A DNA stretch of 64,000 bases from Maricaulis sp. (lineage in GTDB: Bacteria; Pseudomonadota; Alphaproteobacteria; Caulobacterales; Maricaulaceae), in NCBI RefSeq assembly GCF_030149425.1, contig NZ_JASBRQ010000064.1:1-64000 (forward strand). Reading direction: 5' to 3'. Within the stretch, counting starts at the first letter, position 1. Each line of letters opens with the position of its first letter. Shown one piece after another: positions 1-9,980 of this stretch. The position numbers were made by a program, and so were the translations under genes. The notes beneath the pieces are model-generated. The model did not search any database. It was not told where the DNA came from and saw only the letters and a program-made list of their open reading frames with translations.

Positions 1-2
1 CT

Positions 3-53
3 GCGACTGAAGAGTGCGGCTTCGTGGTGATCGGCTACCGCGGGGAAACGTGA
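3..53 (+). CDS. 3' end of a gene upstream of infB (partial)
   Basis: An open frame enters from the left edge and ends at TGA 51-53, giving the C-terminus [16 protein letters not shown]. It stops 26 bases before the infB start on the same strand. In alphaproteobacteria the gene before infB is usually the YlxR/DUF448 RNA-binding protein (nusA-ylxR-infB), so that is the most likely identity. Sixteen residues cannot prove it. Confidence 0.35.
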   Translation, partial: ATEECGFVVIGYRGET

Positions 54-79
54 AACGAAAGCCGAATTGGAAGGCTCGT

Positions 80-2671
80 ATGAGCGACGCAGACGATAAT
101 AAGCCCTCTGGCCGCCGGCCGCTTTCGCTGAACCGTTCCGGATCTGGAACCGTGCAGCAGAGCTTTGCGCGCGGCCGCTCCAAGGCGGTTGTGGTCGAGA
201 CCAAGCGTAAGCGGGTCGCTGCACCGGGCAAGGAGGCGGCTCCCGCAGCCAAGGGCAAGGCACCTGCCGGCAAAGCCAAGGCGGGCGAGTCGACCCTGGC
301 CGCGAAGGCGCGTCAGCTCGGTCTGTCCGAAGAAGAACTGCTGGCCCGCCAGCGGGCGATTGCCCGCGCGCGAGCCGAGGCCGCCGAGCGCGATGCGGAA
401 AAGAAGAAGGCGGAAGCCGACCGTGTGCGCCGGGCTGAGGAAGAAAAGCGCGCGCTGGAAGAAAAGCGTGAGCGTGAAAAGCGCGAAGCCGAGGAAGCCG
501 TTGCCCGCGCTGCCGCTGAAGAAGCGCGCGTCAAGGCAGAGGCCGAAGCTGCCCGCGCCGCTGAAGAAGCGCGCCGTAACAAGCGTGATGACGAGCCGCG
601 TCGCAAGCCTGCCGGTGACAAGCCGCAGGGCCGCCGCGAAAGCGCTCCGACGCCGCCGGCCGAACCGGCCAATGCGCTGGAAGCCCTGGGTGGCCGGATC
701 AAGTCCAAGCGGCCCGGTGGCGATGCCGCCGGCGCAGCCAAGCAGCAGCAGCGCGCGAAAACCGATACCCGCCGCCGCGGCAAGCTGACGATCCAGAATA
801 TTCTCGATGGTGACGAGGAGCGGCAGCGTTCGCTGGCCTCCGTGCGTCGTGCGCGTGAGCGCGAAAAGCAGCGCCGCCAGGACACCGGAACCGGTTCCGA
901 CAAGATCCAGCGTGAAGTCATCGTGCCGGAAGCGATCAGCGTTTCCGATCTGGCCAACCGTATGGCTGAACGCGCCGTCGACGTTATCAAACTGCTGATG
1001 AAGCAGGGTCAGATGGTGCGTCAGAACGATATCCTGGATGCCGACACTGCCGAGCTGGTGGTCGAGGAATTCGGCCATATCGTCAAACGCGTCTCCGAGG
1101 CTGATGTCGAGGAAGGTTTCATCGCCGAGGACGATGCCGAAGAGACCAAGGTCTCGCGCGCGCCGGTCGTCGCGGTCATGGGCCATGTCGATCACGGCAA
1201 GACCTCGCTGCTTGATGCCCTGCGTTCAACGGACGTGGCGTCCGGCGAGGCCGGTGGCATCACCCAGCATATTGGTGCCTACCAGGTGCAGCTGAAGTCC
1301 GGCGAGAAGATCACCTTCCTCGATACCCCGGGTCACGCCGCTTTCTCCGCCATGCGTTCGCGCGGTGCGGAAGCGACCGACATCGTCATTCTCGTTGTCG
1401 CAGCCGACGACTCCGTCATGCCGCAGACGATCGAGGCGATTAATCACGCCAAGGCGGCCGGAACGCCAATCATCGTGGCGGTGAACAAGTGCGACAAGGA
1501 AGGCAGCGATCCGAACCGGGTGCTGACCGACCTGCTGCAGCACGAGATCATCGTTGAAGCGATGTCTGGTGAAACCCAGGCGGTCAACGTATCCGCACTC
1601 AAGCGCATGGGTCTAGAAGAGCTGACGGAAGCGATCACGCTGCAGTCCGAACTGCTCGACCTCAAGGCCAATGCTGACCGCGCCGCCGAAGGCGTCGTTA
1701 TCGAGAGCCAGGTCGATAAGGGCCGTGGTCCGGTTGCGACCGTTCTCGTGCGCCGCGGCACGCTGCAGCGCGGCGATATCGTCGTTGCCGGCTCGCAGTG
1801 GGGCAAGGTGCGGGCTCTGACCAATGAGCGCGGCCAGCAACTGACCGAAGCCGGCCCGTCCATCCCGGCCGAGATTCTCGGCCTCGACGGTGCGCCGGAA
1901 CCGGGTGAAGTCTTTGCTGTTGTCGATAGCGAAGCCCGCGCCCGCGAGATTGCCGAATACCGTCAGCGCAAGCAGCGCGATGCGTCGGGCGTGGTTTCCG
2001 GACCGGGTGCGTCGCTCGAGCAGATGATGGCGCGTCTGAAACAGGACCAGGTTCAGGAAATGCCGATCCTGGTGAAGTCTGACGTGCAGGGCTCGGCCGA
2101 AGCGATCAAGCAATCGCTTGAGAAAATCGGCAATGACGAAGTCCGTGCCCGCGTTATTCACTCGGCTCCTGGCGGCGTGAATGAGAGTGACGTCCTGTTG
2201 GCCAAATCTTCCGGCGCTCCGATCTTCGCCTTTAACGTCCGTGCCAATAAACAGGCGCGTGAACTGGCAGAGTCCGAGGGCGTGGAGATCCGCTACTACT
2301 CGGTGATCTACGACGTCATTGACGATGTCCGTGGCACGATGGAAGGCATGCTGGCACCCGAAAAGCGCGAGGACTTCATCGGTTACGCCGAGATCCTGGA
2401 AGTCTTCAATATCACCAAGGTCGGCAAGGTCGGCGGTTGCCGCGTGACCGAAGGTGTCGTGAAACGTGGTTGTGGCGTACGCCTGCTGCGCGACGATACG
2501 GTGATCCATGAAGGCGAGCTGAAAACGCTCAAGCGCTTCAAGGACGAGGTTCCCGAAGTGCGTGCCGGCACCGAATGTGGCATGGCTTTCGAGAACTATG
2601 ACGATATCCAGAAGGGCGACCTCATTGAGTGTTTCGATGTCGTCGAGGTGGCTCGCAAGCTGGAAGACTAA
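80..2671 (+). CDS. infB: translation initiation factor IF-2
   Basis: IF-2 is the GTPase that brings initiator fMet-tRNA to the 30S subunit and promotes 50S joining. The N-terminal third is a long, highly charged Ala/Arg/Glu-rich region typical of alphaproteobacterial IF-2. The G domain follows, with G1 GHVDHGKT at about residues 368-375, DTPGH at 415-419 and NKCD at 469-472, and then the C-terminal IF-2 domains. The start at 80 is preferred because GGAAGG (69-74) lies 5 bases upstream; an in-frame GTG at 14 has no such site. The length of 863 aa is normal. A strong terminator follows, so rbfA downstream probably has its own promoter. Confidence 0.97.
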   Translation: MSDADDNKPSGRRPLSLNRSGSGTVQQSFARGRSKAVVVETKRKRVAAPGKEAAPAAKGKAPAGKAKAGESTLAAKARQLGLSEEELLARQRAIARARAEAAERDAEKKKAEADRVRRAEEEKRALEEKREREKREAEEAVARAAAEEARVKAEAEAARAAEEARRNKRDDEPRRKPAGDKPQGRRESAPTPPAEPANALEALGGRIKSKRPGGDAAGAAKQQQRAKTDTRRRGKLTIQNILDGDEERQRSLASVRRAREREKQRRQDTGTGSDKIQREVIVPEAISVSDLANRMAERAVDVIKLLMKQGQMVRQNDILDADTAELVVEEFGHIVKRVSEADVEEGFIAEDDAEETKVSRAPVVAVMGHVDHGKTSLLDALRSTDVASGEAGGITQHIGAYQVQLKSGEKITFLDTPGHAAFSAMRSRGAEATDIVILVVAADDSVMPQTIEAINHAKAAGTPIIVAVNKCDKEGSDPNRVLTDLLQHEIIVEAMSGETQAVNVSALKRMGLEELTEAITLQSELLDLKANADRAAEGVVIESQVDKGRGPVATVLVRRGTLQRGDIVVAGSQWGKVRALTNERGQQLTEAGPSIPAEILGLDGAPEPGEVFAVVDSEARAREIAEYRQRKQRDASGVVSGPGASLEQMMARLKQDQVQEMPILVKSDVQGSAEAIKQSLEKIGNDEVRARVIHSAPGGVNESDVLLAKSSGAPIFAFNVRANKQARELAESEGVEIRYYSVIYDVIDDVRGTMEGMLAPEKREDFIGYAEILEVFNITKVGKVGGCRVTEGVVKRGCGVRLLRDDTVIHEGELKTLKRFKDEVPEVRAGTECGMAFENYDDIQKGDLIECFDVVEVARKLED

Positions 2672-2693
2672 TCCCGGCTTGATACGAAAAAGT

Positions 2694-2726
2694 AAGGGCG
2701 GCCGGATGCTATCGGGCCGCCCTTTT
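2694..2726 (+). terminator. rho-independent terminator after infB
   Basis: A perfect 10-bp stem (AAGGGCGGCC at 2694-2703 with GGCCGCCCTT at 2715-2724) closes an 11-base loop and ends in TTTT. It lies 22 bases after the infB stop. Confidence 0.85.
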
Positions 2727-2861
2727 CATACCTGCGATTTACTCAAGCCAAGGGCGTCTTGAGGGGGGACATTCCGCAGGCAGTCTGCTGATAGACGAGG
2801 TTCAGGATCGCACCCCACCGGAGTGCTCGGGCTGGTAAATGGTCGAGTGCGACCCTGTTCC

Positions 2862-3371
2862 TCATGGAGTGCCGTTGGGCGTCTCCATATCCGCTTGGTA
2901 GGACATGCGGCCGCCGCGATAATCGGGCATGTCCAGGTGTTCGATGACCTTGCCGTTCTCGATCCGTACAGACGTCACGACATTGCCGGTCCAAACCGTG
3001 AAACCGCCATCAGGCCGTGCCCAGCGCGCTTCCACTTCAGCGGCGTAGACGGCCTGGCCGGAGGCCTCGTGCTGCATGGCGATGTCATAGGCGATCTCGG
3101 TCAGACCGTTATCATCGCGAAAACCGGCTATGGCGGCGAGGATCGCGTCGCGGCCCTCGTAGTGATAGGGCCCGCCCTCAATGGTGAAGCTGCCGCGATC
3201 GGAGAAAATGGCCTCATTGGCCAGCAACTCCCCCATGCGCTCAGTGTCGAGCGCGGAGTAGGCGTCGAGATAGGCGCGGGCAATGTCCGCATCCGCGTCT
3301 TGCGCCAGTACCGGCGTTGCGAGCAGGAAGCCGGCAAGAACGGCAGCGGAAATTGAATGAAGGTCAGACAT
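2862..3371 (-). CDS. exported NTF2-like (SnoaL/DUF4440-type) protein
   Basis: The protein has 169 aa with a signal peptide that probably ends at VLAQ (about residue 24). The body has the small NTF2-like alpha+beta pattern: an N-terminal helix (ARAYLDAYSALDTERMGELL) followed by strands and turns such as FSDRGSF, WARPDGGF and VIEHLDMPDYRGG. NTF2-like proteins of this kind range from ligand-binding to ketosteroid-isomerase-like enzymes. No catalytic assignment is possible here. The gene lies opposite to the infB and rbfA genes on either side and interrupts a normally continuous cluster. Confidence 0.7.
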   Translation of the reverse strand: MSDLHSISAAVLAGFLLATPVLAQDADADIARAYLDAYSALDTERMGELLANEAIFSDRGSFTIEGGPYHYEGRDAILAAIAGFRDDNGLTEIAYDIAMQHEASGQAVYAAEVEARWARPDGGFTVWTGNVVTSVRIENGKVIEHLDMPDYRGGRMSYQADMETPNGTP

Positions 3372-3560
3372 GGATCAGCCCTGGGTGGATGAAATTCACC
3401 TACAGGGATAATCCGCTCGGACGCCATAAAAAAAGTGCCCGGACAAGGCTTTGTGACGAACAGGATGGGCTGGTGGGACGAAATCAGATCCTCTGGCGCA
3501 CTTGCCACGGACCGGATGAGGGCGTACACCCGCGCGCCCTGTTGCATGGAAGGTATCGAT

Positions 3561-3965
3561 ATGGGCTCCAAGCGCTTCAATGAGAGCAAAGGACCCTCGC
3601 AGCGGCAATTGCGCGCGGGCGAGCTGGTCCGGCATGCCCTGGTCGATATTCTCGCCCGGGAAGGGTTTCGCGATCCGGCGCTGGAAAGCGTCATGATCTC
3701 GGTCACGGAAGTGCGGCCGAGCCCGGATCTGCGCAGCGCCAAGGTTTATGTCGCGCCTCTGGGCGGTGGTGATGCCAAGGCGCTTGCCTCCGCACTGAAC
3801 AAGAGCGCCGGCTTCTTGCGCGGCCGCCTGGGGCGCGAAATTGACATGAAATTCACGCCGGAACTCCACTTCCACGCCGATAACAGCTTCGACACCGCCA
3901 GCCAGGTCGACCAATTGCTGGCGCGACCAGGAGTGCAGCAGGACCTGGACGGCGAGGACGACTAG
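3561..3965 (+). CDS. rbfA: 30S ribosome-binding factor A
   Basis: RbfA binds the immature 30S subunit and assists late 16S rRNA 5'-end processing and cold adaptation. The 134-aa product has the family KH-like pattern, including LVRHALVDILARE, VMISVTEVRPSPDLRSAKVYV and LRGRLGREIDMKFTPELHF. The start at 3561 is chosen over longer in-frame starts (3435 and 3546) because GGAAGG (3548-3553) sits 7 bases upstream. Its stop shares the tetranucleotide CTAG (3962-3965) with the convergent serine-hydrolase homologue. Confidence 0.95.
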   Translation: MGSKRFNESKGPSQRQLRAGELVRHALVDILAREGFRDPALESVMISVTEVRPSPDLRSAKVYVAPLGGGDAKALASALNKSAGFLRGRLGREIDMKFTPELHFHADNSFDTASQVDQLLARPGVQQDLDGEDD

Positions 3966-5302
3966 CCCGGGACGGAGCCGTCGTCTGATGCCGGTTCAGG
4001 CAAGTCCAGCCGTTCGATGGCAAAACGTTCTTCGCCCCGGCTCAGGGGGCGGCGCACTGCCTCCAGGCGGGTGACCTGCCCCAGCTCATCGCGGATCAGG
4101 CTCAGCTCGGTATTGAAGTGGCGCCATAGCAGGCGGTCTTCACCGGACGGTGTGAGAAACTGACGCTCTCCGGTCGCTTCGATCATCACGTCCATGCCAA
4201 GCGTGCCAGCCTGCAGCTGTAATGGGCCCAGATCGGGCGACAAATAGCGTCCGGCTGCATCAATCTGACCCGATAAGGCCACGCTTGCCGGACGAGGTGC
4301 AGGCGGCTGCAGAGCTGGATCAAGGATCGCAGTGGCGAGAAGCGGCAGCATTTCAGCGGCCGGATAGCTGTTGATATTGCCCGCATAGGCGATCACCAGC
4401 TCCTGCGACGGAACGATCAGGATCATCGCCAGCTCGGACCCGATCACATACAGCGTGTGCTCACCATAGCGCCACAGCCGGGCCGGCGGCCGCAACGAGC
4501 CATCATCGTTGAACAGATCAATCTCCCGGCTTGCCACGGCACGGCCGAGGGCGAGCAAATCATCGACACTGCTGACCAGGCCGCCGGATCCGGGCCGGGC
4601 CGGTGCACCGGGCTGGCGCACCAGTTCCAGCGGTGGCGGGCCCGGGCGGTAGACCGGCAGGGCGGTTTCAATACGGCCGCGCACCAGATAGCTGTCATTG
4701 AGCCCGGCGGGAGAGAGGACGTGTAGGGCTGCCAGGGTCTCAAAACGGCCCCGGCCGGCCCGTTCGGCGATGGCGACCAGCAGGGCGTGATTGAGCTCAG
4801 AGGCCATGGCCTCATGCGGTCCGTCTTGCAGCGTGGCGTGATCGCGCACCCAGGCGACGATATCGTCCGTCCGCAAGCTGCGTAACGCGTCCCACGCAAG
4901 TTCGGCGGTCAAACCGGACCGGTGGTGAACGAGGTCGCGCACCGTTACAGCGGCCTGCCCCTCCAGTTCATGCAGGTAGGTCTGCACCGGGGCATCCAGG
5001 TTCAGCGCGCCATCGTCTGCCAGCTCCTGGATGACGGCCTGCACCAGCAGGGCGCTGAGCGGCCCGGCATCAAAGCGCGCAGCGGTGTCAAAAGCCTGCT
5101 GATTTTCCCAATCGCCATATCCCAGACGGACAAAGGCCAGCAATTCCTCGCCGCGGCGGACACCGATCACGCCGGAGAAATCCCGGGTTTCGGCCAGTGG
5201 CCCGAACTGGCGTTCCAGCCTGGCGGTATAGTCCGGCGTCTGCGCCAGCGCGGCGAACGGTAGAACCAGTATCAGGCTGACCAGGATCAAGGCGTGGCGC
5301 AT
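3962..5302 (-). CDS. exported beta-lactamase/transpeptidase-fold protein lacking the catalytic Ser and Lys
   Basis: The 446-aa protein has a signal peptide (LPFAALAQ, about residues 14-21) and a body resembling class C beta-lactamase-like serine hydrolases: FSGVIGVRRGEELL, then a helix ending in LNLDAPVQTYL, then VRDLVHHRSGLT and GSGGLVSSVDDLLALG. Where the family has G-S-x-x-K this protein reads GPLSA, so by alignment the nucleophile is Pro81 and the general base is Ala84. The YxN motif region reads ELN. It may therefore be a non-catalytic binding protein. The paralogous family member at 22.5 kb keeps all of these residues. The start is set by the signal peptide; the upstream extension looks non-coding. 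Confidence 0.75.
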   Translation of the reverse strand: MRHALILVSLILVLPFAALAQTPDYTARLERQFGPLAETRDFSGVIGVRRGEELLAFVRLGYGDWENQQAFDTAARFDAGPLSALLVQAVIQELADDGALNLDAPVQTYLHELEGQAAVTVRDLVHHRSGLTAELAWDALRSLRTDDIVAWVRDHATLQDGPHEAMASELNHALLVAIAERAGRGRFETLAALHVLSPAGLNDSYLVRGRIETALPVYRPGPPPLELVRQPGAPARPGSGGLVSSVDDLLALGRAVASREIDLFNDDGSLRPPARLWRYGEHTLYVIGSELAMILIVPSQELVIAYAGNINSYPAAEMLPLLATAILDPALQPPAPRPASVALSGQIDAAGRYLSPDLGPLQLQAGTLGMDVMIEATGERQFLTPSGEDRLLWRHFNTELSLIRDELGQVTRLEAVRRPLSRGEERFAIERLDLPEPASDDGSVPG

Positions 5303-5454
5303 GGGGCGGAGCTCCGGATTGGGACTGAATTCAAGTATGAAATCGGAACGCAGACAATAGCGTGCATCCGCGCTCTTGCGCCCGGCCTGTGCTTGGCTTA
5401 GGACGCCCGCTTTCCCGCGACCGGGTCCGATCCCCGGAGCCAGAGGAGTGAGAT

Positions 5455-6411
5455 ATGGCACGACGCCGCAAGGGCGAGAACATCCATGGTTGGATCGTTC
5501 TCGACAAACCGCTGGACATGACATCGACCCAGGCCGTTTCTGCGGTCCGGCGCCTGTTCAATGCTAAGAAGGCCGGTCATGCCGGCACGCTGGATCCGTT
5601 GGCGACCGGTATCCTGCCCATTGCGCTGGGGGACGCCACCAAGACCGTGCCCTTCGCCATGGACGGTGAGAAAGTCTACCGTTTCAGCATCGCCTGGGGC
5701 ACGCGCACCGACACGCTCGACCGCGAAGGCGATGTTGTGGCGCGCTCGGATCATCGCCCGGCAGCGGCGGAGATCACGGCTGTGCTGGCGGAGTTCACGG
5801 GCGAAATCGACCAGATCCCGCCGGCATTCTCGGCTATCAAGGTCGATGGTGAGCGTGCCTATGACCTGGCCCGTGACGGCGAAACGGTCGAGCTGGAAGC
5901 GCGCCGCGTCTATATCGACAGCCTGGAACTGATCGATTGTCCGGACGCCGATCATGCCCGTTTCGAGATGCGTTGCGGCAAGGGTGTCTATGTTCGTTCA
6001 CTGGCACGCGATATCGCTCATGCGTTGGGAACGGAGGGCCATATTGCAGAGCTGCGCCGTACCCTCGTCGGCACGTTTGAGGAATCAGAATCCACAAAGC
6101 TGGACGTCTTGAAAGAAATGGCGCATAAGGGCGCCGCTTCGGAAGCTCTGCTCCCGGTACAGACCGCACTGGACGACATCCCGGTGCTGGCCGTGTCCGA
6201 GGAGGAATCCTTCCAATTGAAGCAGGGTCGCTCGATCGTCCTGCTCCCGCGTCTAGCGCAAGAGCTCAAGGAGCAACGGCGTCCGCTCACCATAGCGGGC
6301 AAGGATTGCACCTTTCTGGTTCTGGCGGAATGCAGTGGAGAGGCAGTGGCGTTGGGCGATGCGAAGGCCGGAAAGTTCCAGCCCTCGCGTGTTTTTAACA
6401 TGACCCCGTAA
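5455..6411 (+). CDS. truB: tRNA pseudouridine(55) synthase
   Basis: TruB converts U55 in the T-loop of tRNAs to pseudouridine. The 318-aa sequence starts with [18 protein letters not shown] and carries the catalytic-Asp motif [12 protein letters not shown] (Asp47), followed by [17 protein letters not shown] and [21 protein letters not shown] ribosome-binding sequence precedes the ATG. rpsO and pnp follow closely on the same strand, as is usual for bacteria. Confidence 0.97.
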   Translation: MARRRKGENIHGWIVLDKPLDMTSTQAVSAVRRLFNAKKAGHAGTLDPLATGILPIALGDATKTVPFAMDGEKVYRFSIAWGTRTDTLDREGDVVARSDHRPAAAEITAVLAEFTGEIDQIPPAFSAIKVDGERAYDLARDGETVELEARRVYIDSLELIDCPDADHARFEMRCGKGVYVRSLARDIAHALGTEGHIAELRRTLVGTFEESESTKLDVLKEMAHKGAASEALLPVQTALDDIPVLAVSEEESFQLKQGRSIVLLPRLAQELKEQRRPLTIAGKDCTFLVLAECSGEAVALGDAKAGKFQPSRVFNMTP

Positions 6412-6440
6412 AGGGGCGATACGACATACAGGAGCACACG

Positions 6441-6710
6441 ATGTCGATTACGCCTGAGCGCAAGAGCGCACTCATTTCCGAGCATGCCCGTGGCAATGCC
6501 GATACCGGTTCGCCGGAAGTCCAGGTCGCAATCCTCTCTGAGCGGATTGCCAACCTCACCGAACACTTCAAGACCCACAAGAAGGACAACCACTCCCGTC
6601 GCGGCCTTCTTAAAATGGTCTCCCAGCGCCGCCGTCTTCTCGACTATGTGAAGAAGAAGGATGAGGCGCGCTACAAGGCTCTGATCGAGAAGCTCGGTCT
6701 GCGCCGTTAA
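6441..6710 (+). CDS. rpsO: 30S ribosomal protein S15
   Basis: The 89-aa protein binds the 16S rRNA central domain and nucleates platform assembly. The family motif [14 protein letters not shown] is followed by [19 protein letters not shown] and the C-terminal basic helix [12 protein letters not shown]. The AGGAG upstream of the ATG is a good ribosome-binding site. It lies 29 bases after truB and 29 bases before pnp and is probably cotranscribed with both. Confidence 0.98.
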   Translation: MSITPERKSALISEHARGNADTGSPEVQVAILSERIANLTEHFKTHKKDNHSRRGLLKMVSQRRRLLDYVKKKDEARYKALIEKLGLRR

Positions 6711-6739
6711 TCCGCGACATTATCCGTACGAAAGACGAT

Positions 6740-8872
6740 ATGTTCGATATCCAGAAAGAAACGATTGAGTGGGCGGGACGCCCGCTTACTCTCGAAACCG
6801 GGCGGGTCGCCCGGCAGGCAGACGGCGCGGTCATGGTGACCTATGGCGAGACTACGGTTCTCGCCACCGCCGTTGGCGTCAAGCAGGTCAAGCCGGGTGC
6901 AGATTTCTTCCCGCTGACCGTCAACTATCAAGAGAAATACTTCGCCGCCGGTAAGATTCCTGGCGGTTTTTTCAAGCGTGAAGGGCGTCCGACCGAGAAA
7001 GAGACGCTGACCTCGCGTCTGATCGACCGTCCGATCCGTCCGCTGTTCGTCAAGGGCTTCAAGAACGAAGTCCAGGTGATGATCACTGTCCTGTCGCATG
7101 ACATGGAAAACGATCCGGACATTGTCGGCATGATTGGCGCTTCGGCGGCTCTGTGCCTGTCCGGCCTGCCCTTCATGGGCCCGATCGGCGCCGCCCGCGT
7201 CGGCTATATCGATGGCGAATACGTCATCAACCCGCAGGTCGACGAGATGCCGGAAAGCGCTCTGGACCTCGTTGTTGCTGGTACGCAAGACGCTGTGATG
7301 ATGGTGGAATCGGAAGCTAAAGAGCTGTCCGAGGACGTCATGCTCGGCGCTGTCGTCGCTGGTCACGAGGCATTCCAGCCGGTGCTCGACGCCATCATCC
7401 GCCTGGCGGAAAAAGCTGCGAAAGAGCCGTGGGATTACCAGCCGGCCGATCACTCTGCCGAGGAAGCCAAGGTTCGCGAGCTCGTCGGTGACGAAATCGC
7501 CCAGGCCTACACCATCACCGAAAAGACCGAGCGTTACGCAGCGGTCGGTGCGGCGAAGGAAAAGGCTGTCGCAGCTCTGCTGCAGACCGAAGAAAATCCG
7601 GACGGCATCGAAGAGACGGTGCTGAAGGACGTGCTCAAGTCGGTTGAAGCTTCCGTCGTTCGCGGTGGCATCATCAAGACCGGCAAGCGCATTGATGGCC
7701 GCTCGCTCGATCAGGTTCGCTCGATCGTTGCCGAGGCCGGCATCCTGCCGCGGACGCACGGTTCGGCTCTGTTCACCCGTGGTGAAACCCAGGGCATGGT
7801 CGTGGCCACGCTCGGCACCGGTGAAGACGAGCAGTTCATCGACGATCTGACGGGAACGTATAAGGAGCGCTTCATGCTCCATTACAACTTCCCGCCCTAC
7901 TCCGTCGGTGAGACCTCCTTCCGTCTGGCTCCGGGCCGCCGCGAAATCGGCCACGGCAAGCTGGCCTGGCGTGCGGTTCGCGCCGTTATCCCGGGTGCGG
8001 AAGACTTCCCCTACACCATCCGTCTCGTCTCCGAGATCACCGAGTCCAACGGTTCGTCTTCCATGGCGACGGTTTGCGGTGCCTCCCTGGCGATGATGGA
8101 TGCCGGTGTGCCGATCACCCGTCCGGTGTCCGGTATCGCCATGGGCCTGATCAAGGATCCCGATGGCGTTGCCGTTCTGTCCGACATCCTCGGTGACGAG
8201 GATCATCTCGGCGACATGGACTTCAAGGTCGCAGGTACGTCGGAAGGCGTCACCTCGCTGCAGATGGACATCAAGATCGCGGGCATCACCAAGGACATCA
8301 TGGAAACTGCTCTCGAGCAGGCCAAGGGTGGCCGGATGCACATCCTCGATGAGATGGCCAAGGCACTCGACACGGCGCGTGAGGAACTCGGCGAGTTCGC
8401 ACCGCGTATCGAGACCATGCAGATCCCGGTCGACAAGATCCGTGACGTGATCGGTTCCGGCGGCAAGGTGATCCGTGAGATCGTCGAAACCACCGGTGCC
8501 AAGCTCGACGTCAATGATGACGGCGTGATCAAGATCGCATCTTCCGATGCGGCTTCGATCAAAGCGGCCCGCGACTGGATCCACAGTCTGACGGCTGAGC
8601 CGGAAGAAGGCGTGATCTACAAGGGCAAGGTGGTCAAAGTCATGGACTTCGGCGCCTTCGTGAACTTCTTCGGTCCGAAAGACGGCCTCGTGCACGTCTC
8701 TCAGATGAAGAATGAGCGCGTGAAGCACCCGTCTGACGTCGTCTCTGAAGGCGATGAAGTCTACGTCAAACTCCTCGGCTTCGACGATCGCGGCAAGGTT
8801 CGCCTGTCGATGAAAGTCGTCGACCAGGAAACTGGCGAAGAGGTCAAGAAGGAAGAGGAAGCCGAGGCGTAA
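6740..8872 (+). CDS. pnp: polyribonucleotide nucleotidyltransferase (PNPase)
   Basis: PNPase is the phosphorolytic 3'-5' exoribonuclease of the degradosome. Two RNase PH cores lie in the first 550 or so residues; the second contains [19 protein letters not shown] domain ([18 protein letters not shown], from about residue 562) and an S1 domain ([20 protein letters not shown], from about 624) follow. The length of 710 aa is typical. No strong Shine-Dalgarno sequence is visible in the 29-base gap after rpsO. In enterobacteria this leader is the autoregulation site, but I see no comparable large hairpin here. Confidence 0.98.
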   Translation: MFDIQKETIEWAGRPLTLETGRVARQADGAVMVTYGETTVLATAVGVKQVKPGADFFPLTVNYQEKYFAAGKIPGGFFKREGRPTEKETLTSRLIDRPIRPLFVKGFKNEVQVMITVLSHDMENDPDIVGMIGASAALCLSGLPFMGPIGAARVGYIDGEYVINPQVDEMPESALDLVVAGTQDAVMMVESEAKELSEDVMLGAVVAGHEAFQPVLDAIIRLAEKAAKEPWDYQPADHSAEEAKVRELVGDEIAQAYTITEKTERYAAVGAAKEKAVAALLQTEENPDGIEETVLKDVLKSVEASVVRGGIIKTGKRIDGRSLDQVRSIVAEAGILPRTHGSALFTRGETQGMVVATLGTGEDEQFIDDLTGTYKERFMLHYNFPPYSVGETSFRLAPGRREIGHGKLAWRAVRAVIPGAEDFPYTIRLVSEITESNGSSSMATVCGASLAMMDAGVPITRPVSGIAMGLIKDPDGVAVLSDILGDEDHLGDMDFKVAGTSEGVTSLQMDIKIAGITKDIMETALEQAKGGRMHILDEMAKALDTAREELGEFAPRIETMQIPVDKIRDVIGSGGKVIREIVETTGAKLDVNDDGVIKIASSDAASIKAARDWIHSLTAEPEEGVIYKGKVVKVMDFGAFVNFFGPKDGLVHVSQMKNERVKHPSDVVSEGDEVYVKLLGFDDRGKVRLSMKVVDQETGEEVKKEEEAEA

Positions 8873-8897
8873 GCTTCAGGTTCATTCCTGGAAGATC

Positions 8898-8932
8898 AAA
8901 GCCCCGCCGGCTCACGCTGGCGGGGCTTTTCT
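8898..8932 (+). terminator. terminator between pnp and the convergent LytTR gene
   Basis: An 11-bp perfect stem (AAAGCCCCGCC at 8898-8908 with GGCGGGGCTTT at 8919-8929) is followed by further T residues. The A tract on the other side makes it usable from both strands, which suits the convergent genes. Confidence 0.85.
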
Positions 8933-8955
8933 TTTGCTGCTGAGAAATTGCGCGC

Positions 8956-9801
8956 TCAGGCCACGAGGCGGTCGCGATAGCGGCGGCTTCCGGGTATCGA
9001 GGCTCCCGATGAGAGCGTGACGGTGACATCGCCCTCGCCCGTTGGTGTGATCTCGGTGATCAGGCTGCGATTGACCAGCCAGGAGCGGTGGACGCGGACG
9101 GCATCTATTCCGGCTTCGCGCAATTGCCGCTCGAGCTCGGCCAGGGTCATGCGGGCCAGTTGTTCGCCGCTGGCCAGGGTCAGCTCGACATAATTGCCGG
9201 CCGCCTTGGCGGTCTGGAAGGCCTCGGCCTCGACCAGCACGGTGCGGCCGCCGCATTTCAGGGTCAGGCGGTGGGTGCGCCGGGCCTCCTCGCGCGCGGC
9301 CTCGGCGTCCATGCGTGCCCATTCGACCATGCGGAAGCCGGACAGGGTCAGGATCTGGACCGAATAGGTCAGGGCGTCCTTGCGCAGCTCGTAGAGGAAG
9401 ACTTCGAGCGGATTGTTGAAGAAGACATAGGGCCGGTCGAACAGCACCGGATGCAGACTTTCGCGCAGCACCCCCATCAATCCGACATGGATCAGGGTGA
9501 AGGCCATCACCCCCGCAGCATGATATGGCAGTGCGGATTTCCAGCTGCCGGTAACCAGCGGGTAGCGGCGCTCGAGAAATACCAGGGCCGGCATCAGGGC
9601 CAGGATCAGGGCCATGCTTGTGCCCTCGATGAACCAGGGCTGGAGTGCGTCGATTTCCCGTCCGACCCGATCGGCCTCCATCTGGATCGAGGTCGAGTTG
9701 ACGATGTAATTGGCGACCATGAGGGTGGCGATGGTCGCCATGGCGCCGCGGGCGATGGTGCGCTCGGCGCGGGTTTCACGATCAATCTGGCGATGGCTCA
9801 T
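8956..9801 (-). CDS. membrane-anchored LytTR-family transcriptional regulator
   Basis: The 281-aa protein has about four hydrophobic segments in its first 155 residues (for example around 19-37, 56-77, 90-112 and 136-155) and a C-terminal LytTR DNA-binding domain (about 178-280: VEAEAFQTAKAAGNYVEL, VRVHRSWLVNRSLI, SGASIPGSRRYRDRL). Such proteins bind DNA through beta strands while attached to the membrane and usually regulate nearby or envelope genes. The acyltransferase gene is transcribed divergently 179 bases away and is a candidate target; this is inference. No response-regulator receiver domain is present. Confidence 0.85.
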   Translation of the reverse strand: MSHRQIDRETRAERTIARGAMATIATLMVANYIVNSTSIQMEADRVGREIDALQPWFIEGTSMALILALMPALVFLERRYPLVTGSWKSALPYHAAGVMAFTLIHVGLMGVLRESLHPVLFDRPYVFFNNPLEVFLYELRKDALTYSVQILTLSGFRMVEWARMDAEAAREEARRTHRLTLKCGGRTVLVEAEAFQTAKAAGNYVELTLASGEQLARMTLAELERQLREAGIDAVRVHRSWLVNRSLITEITPTGEGDVTVTLSSGASIPGSRRYRDRLVA

Positions 9802-9980
9802 GCCGCGATCATGCCCAAGCGGCGAAGCGGCGCAAGTCTGCGCTTTGCCGCTTGTCCCTACGGGCCGCCGCTCATCCCTGCACTGCAGCCGGACATCCCG
9901 CCGGGCCGCATCCGCTCCCGTTGAGCTGGGGCCTGGCCCGGCTTGCGCCGATGCTGCAGCTGTCTAGCATGGAGCCCGAA

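Noticed and set aside
6707-8728. 673-codon minus-strand open frame
   Set aside because: It is antisense to pnp; high GC codon use keeps the opposite strand open and no domain is visible.
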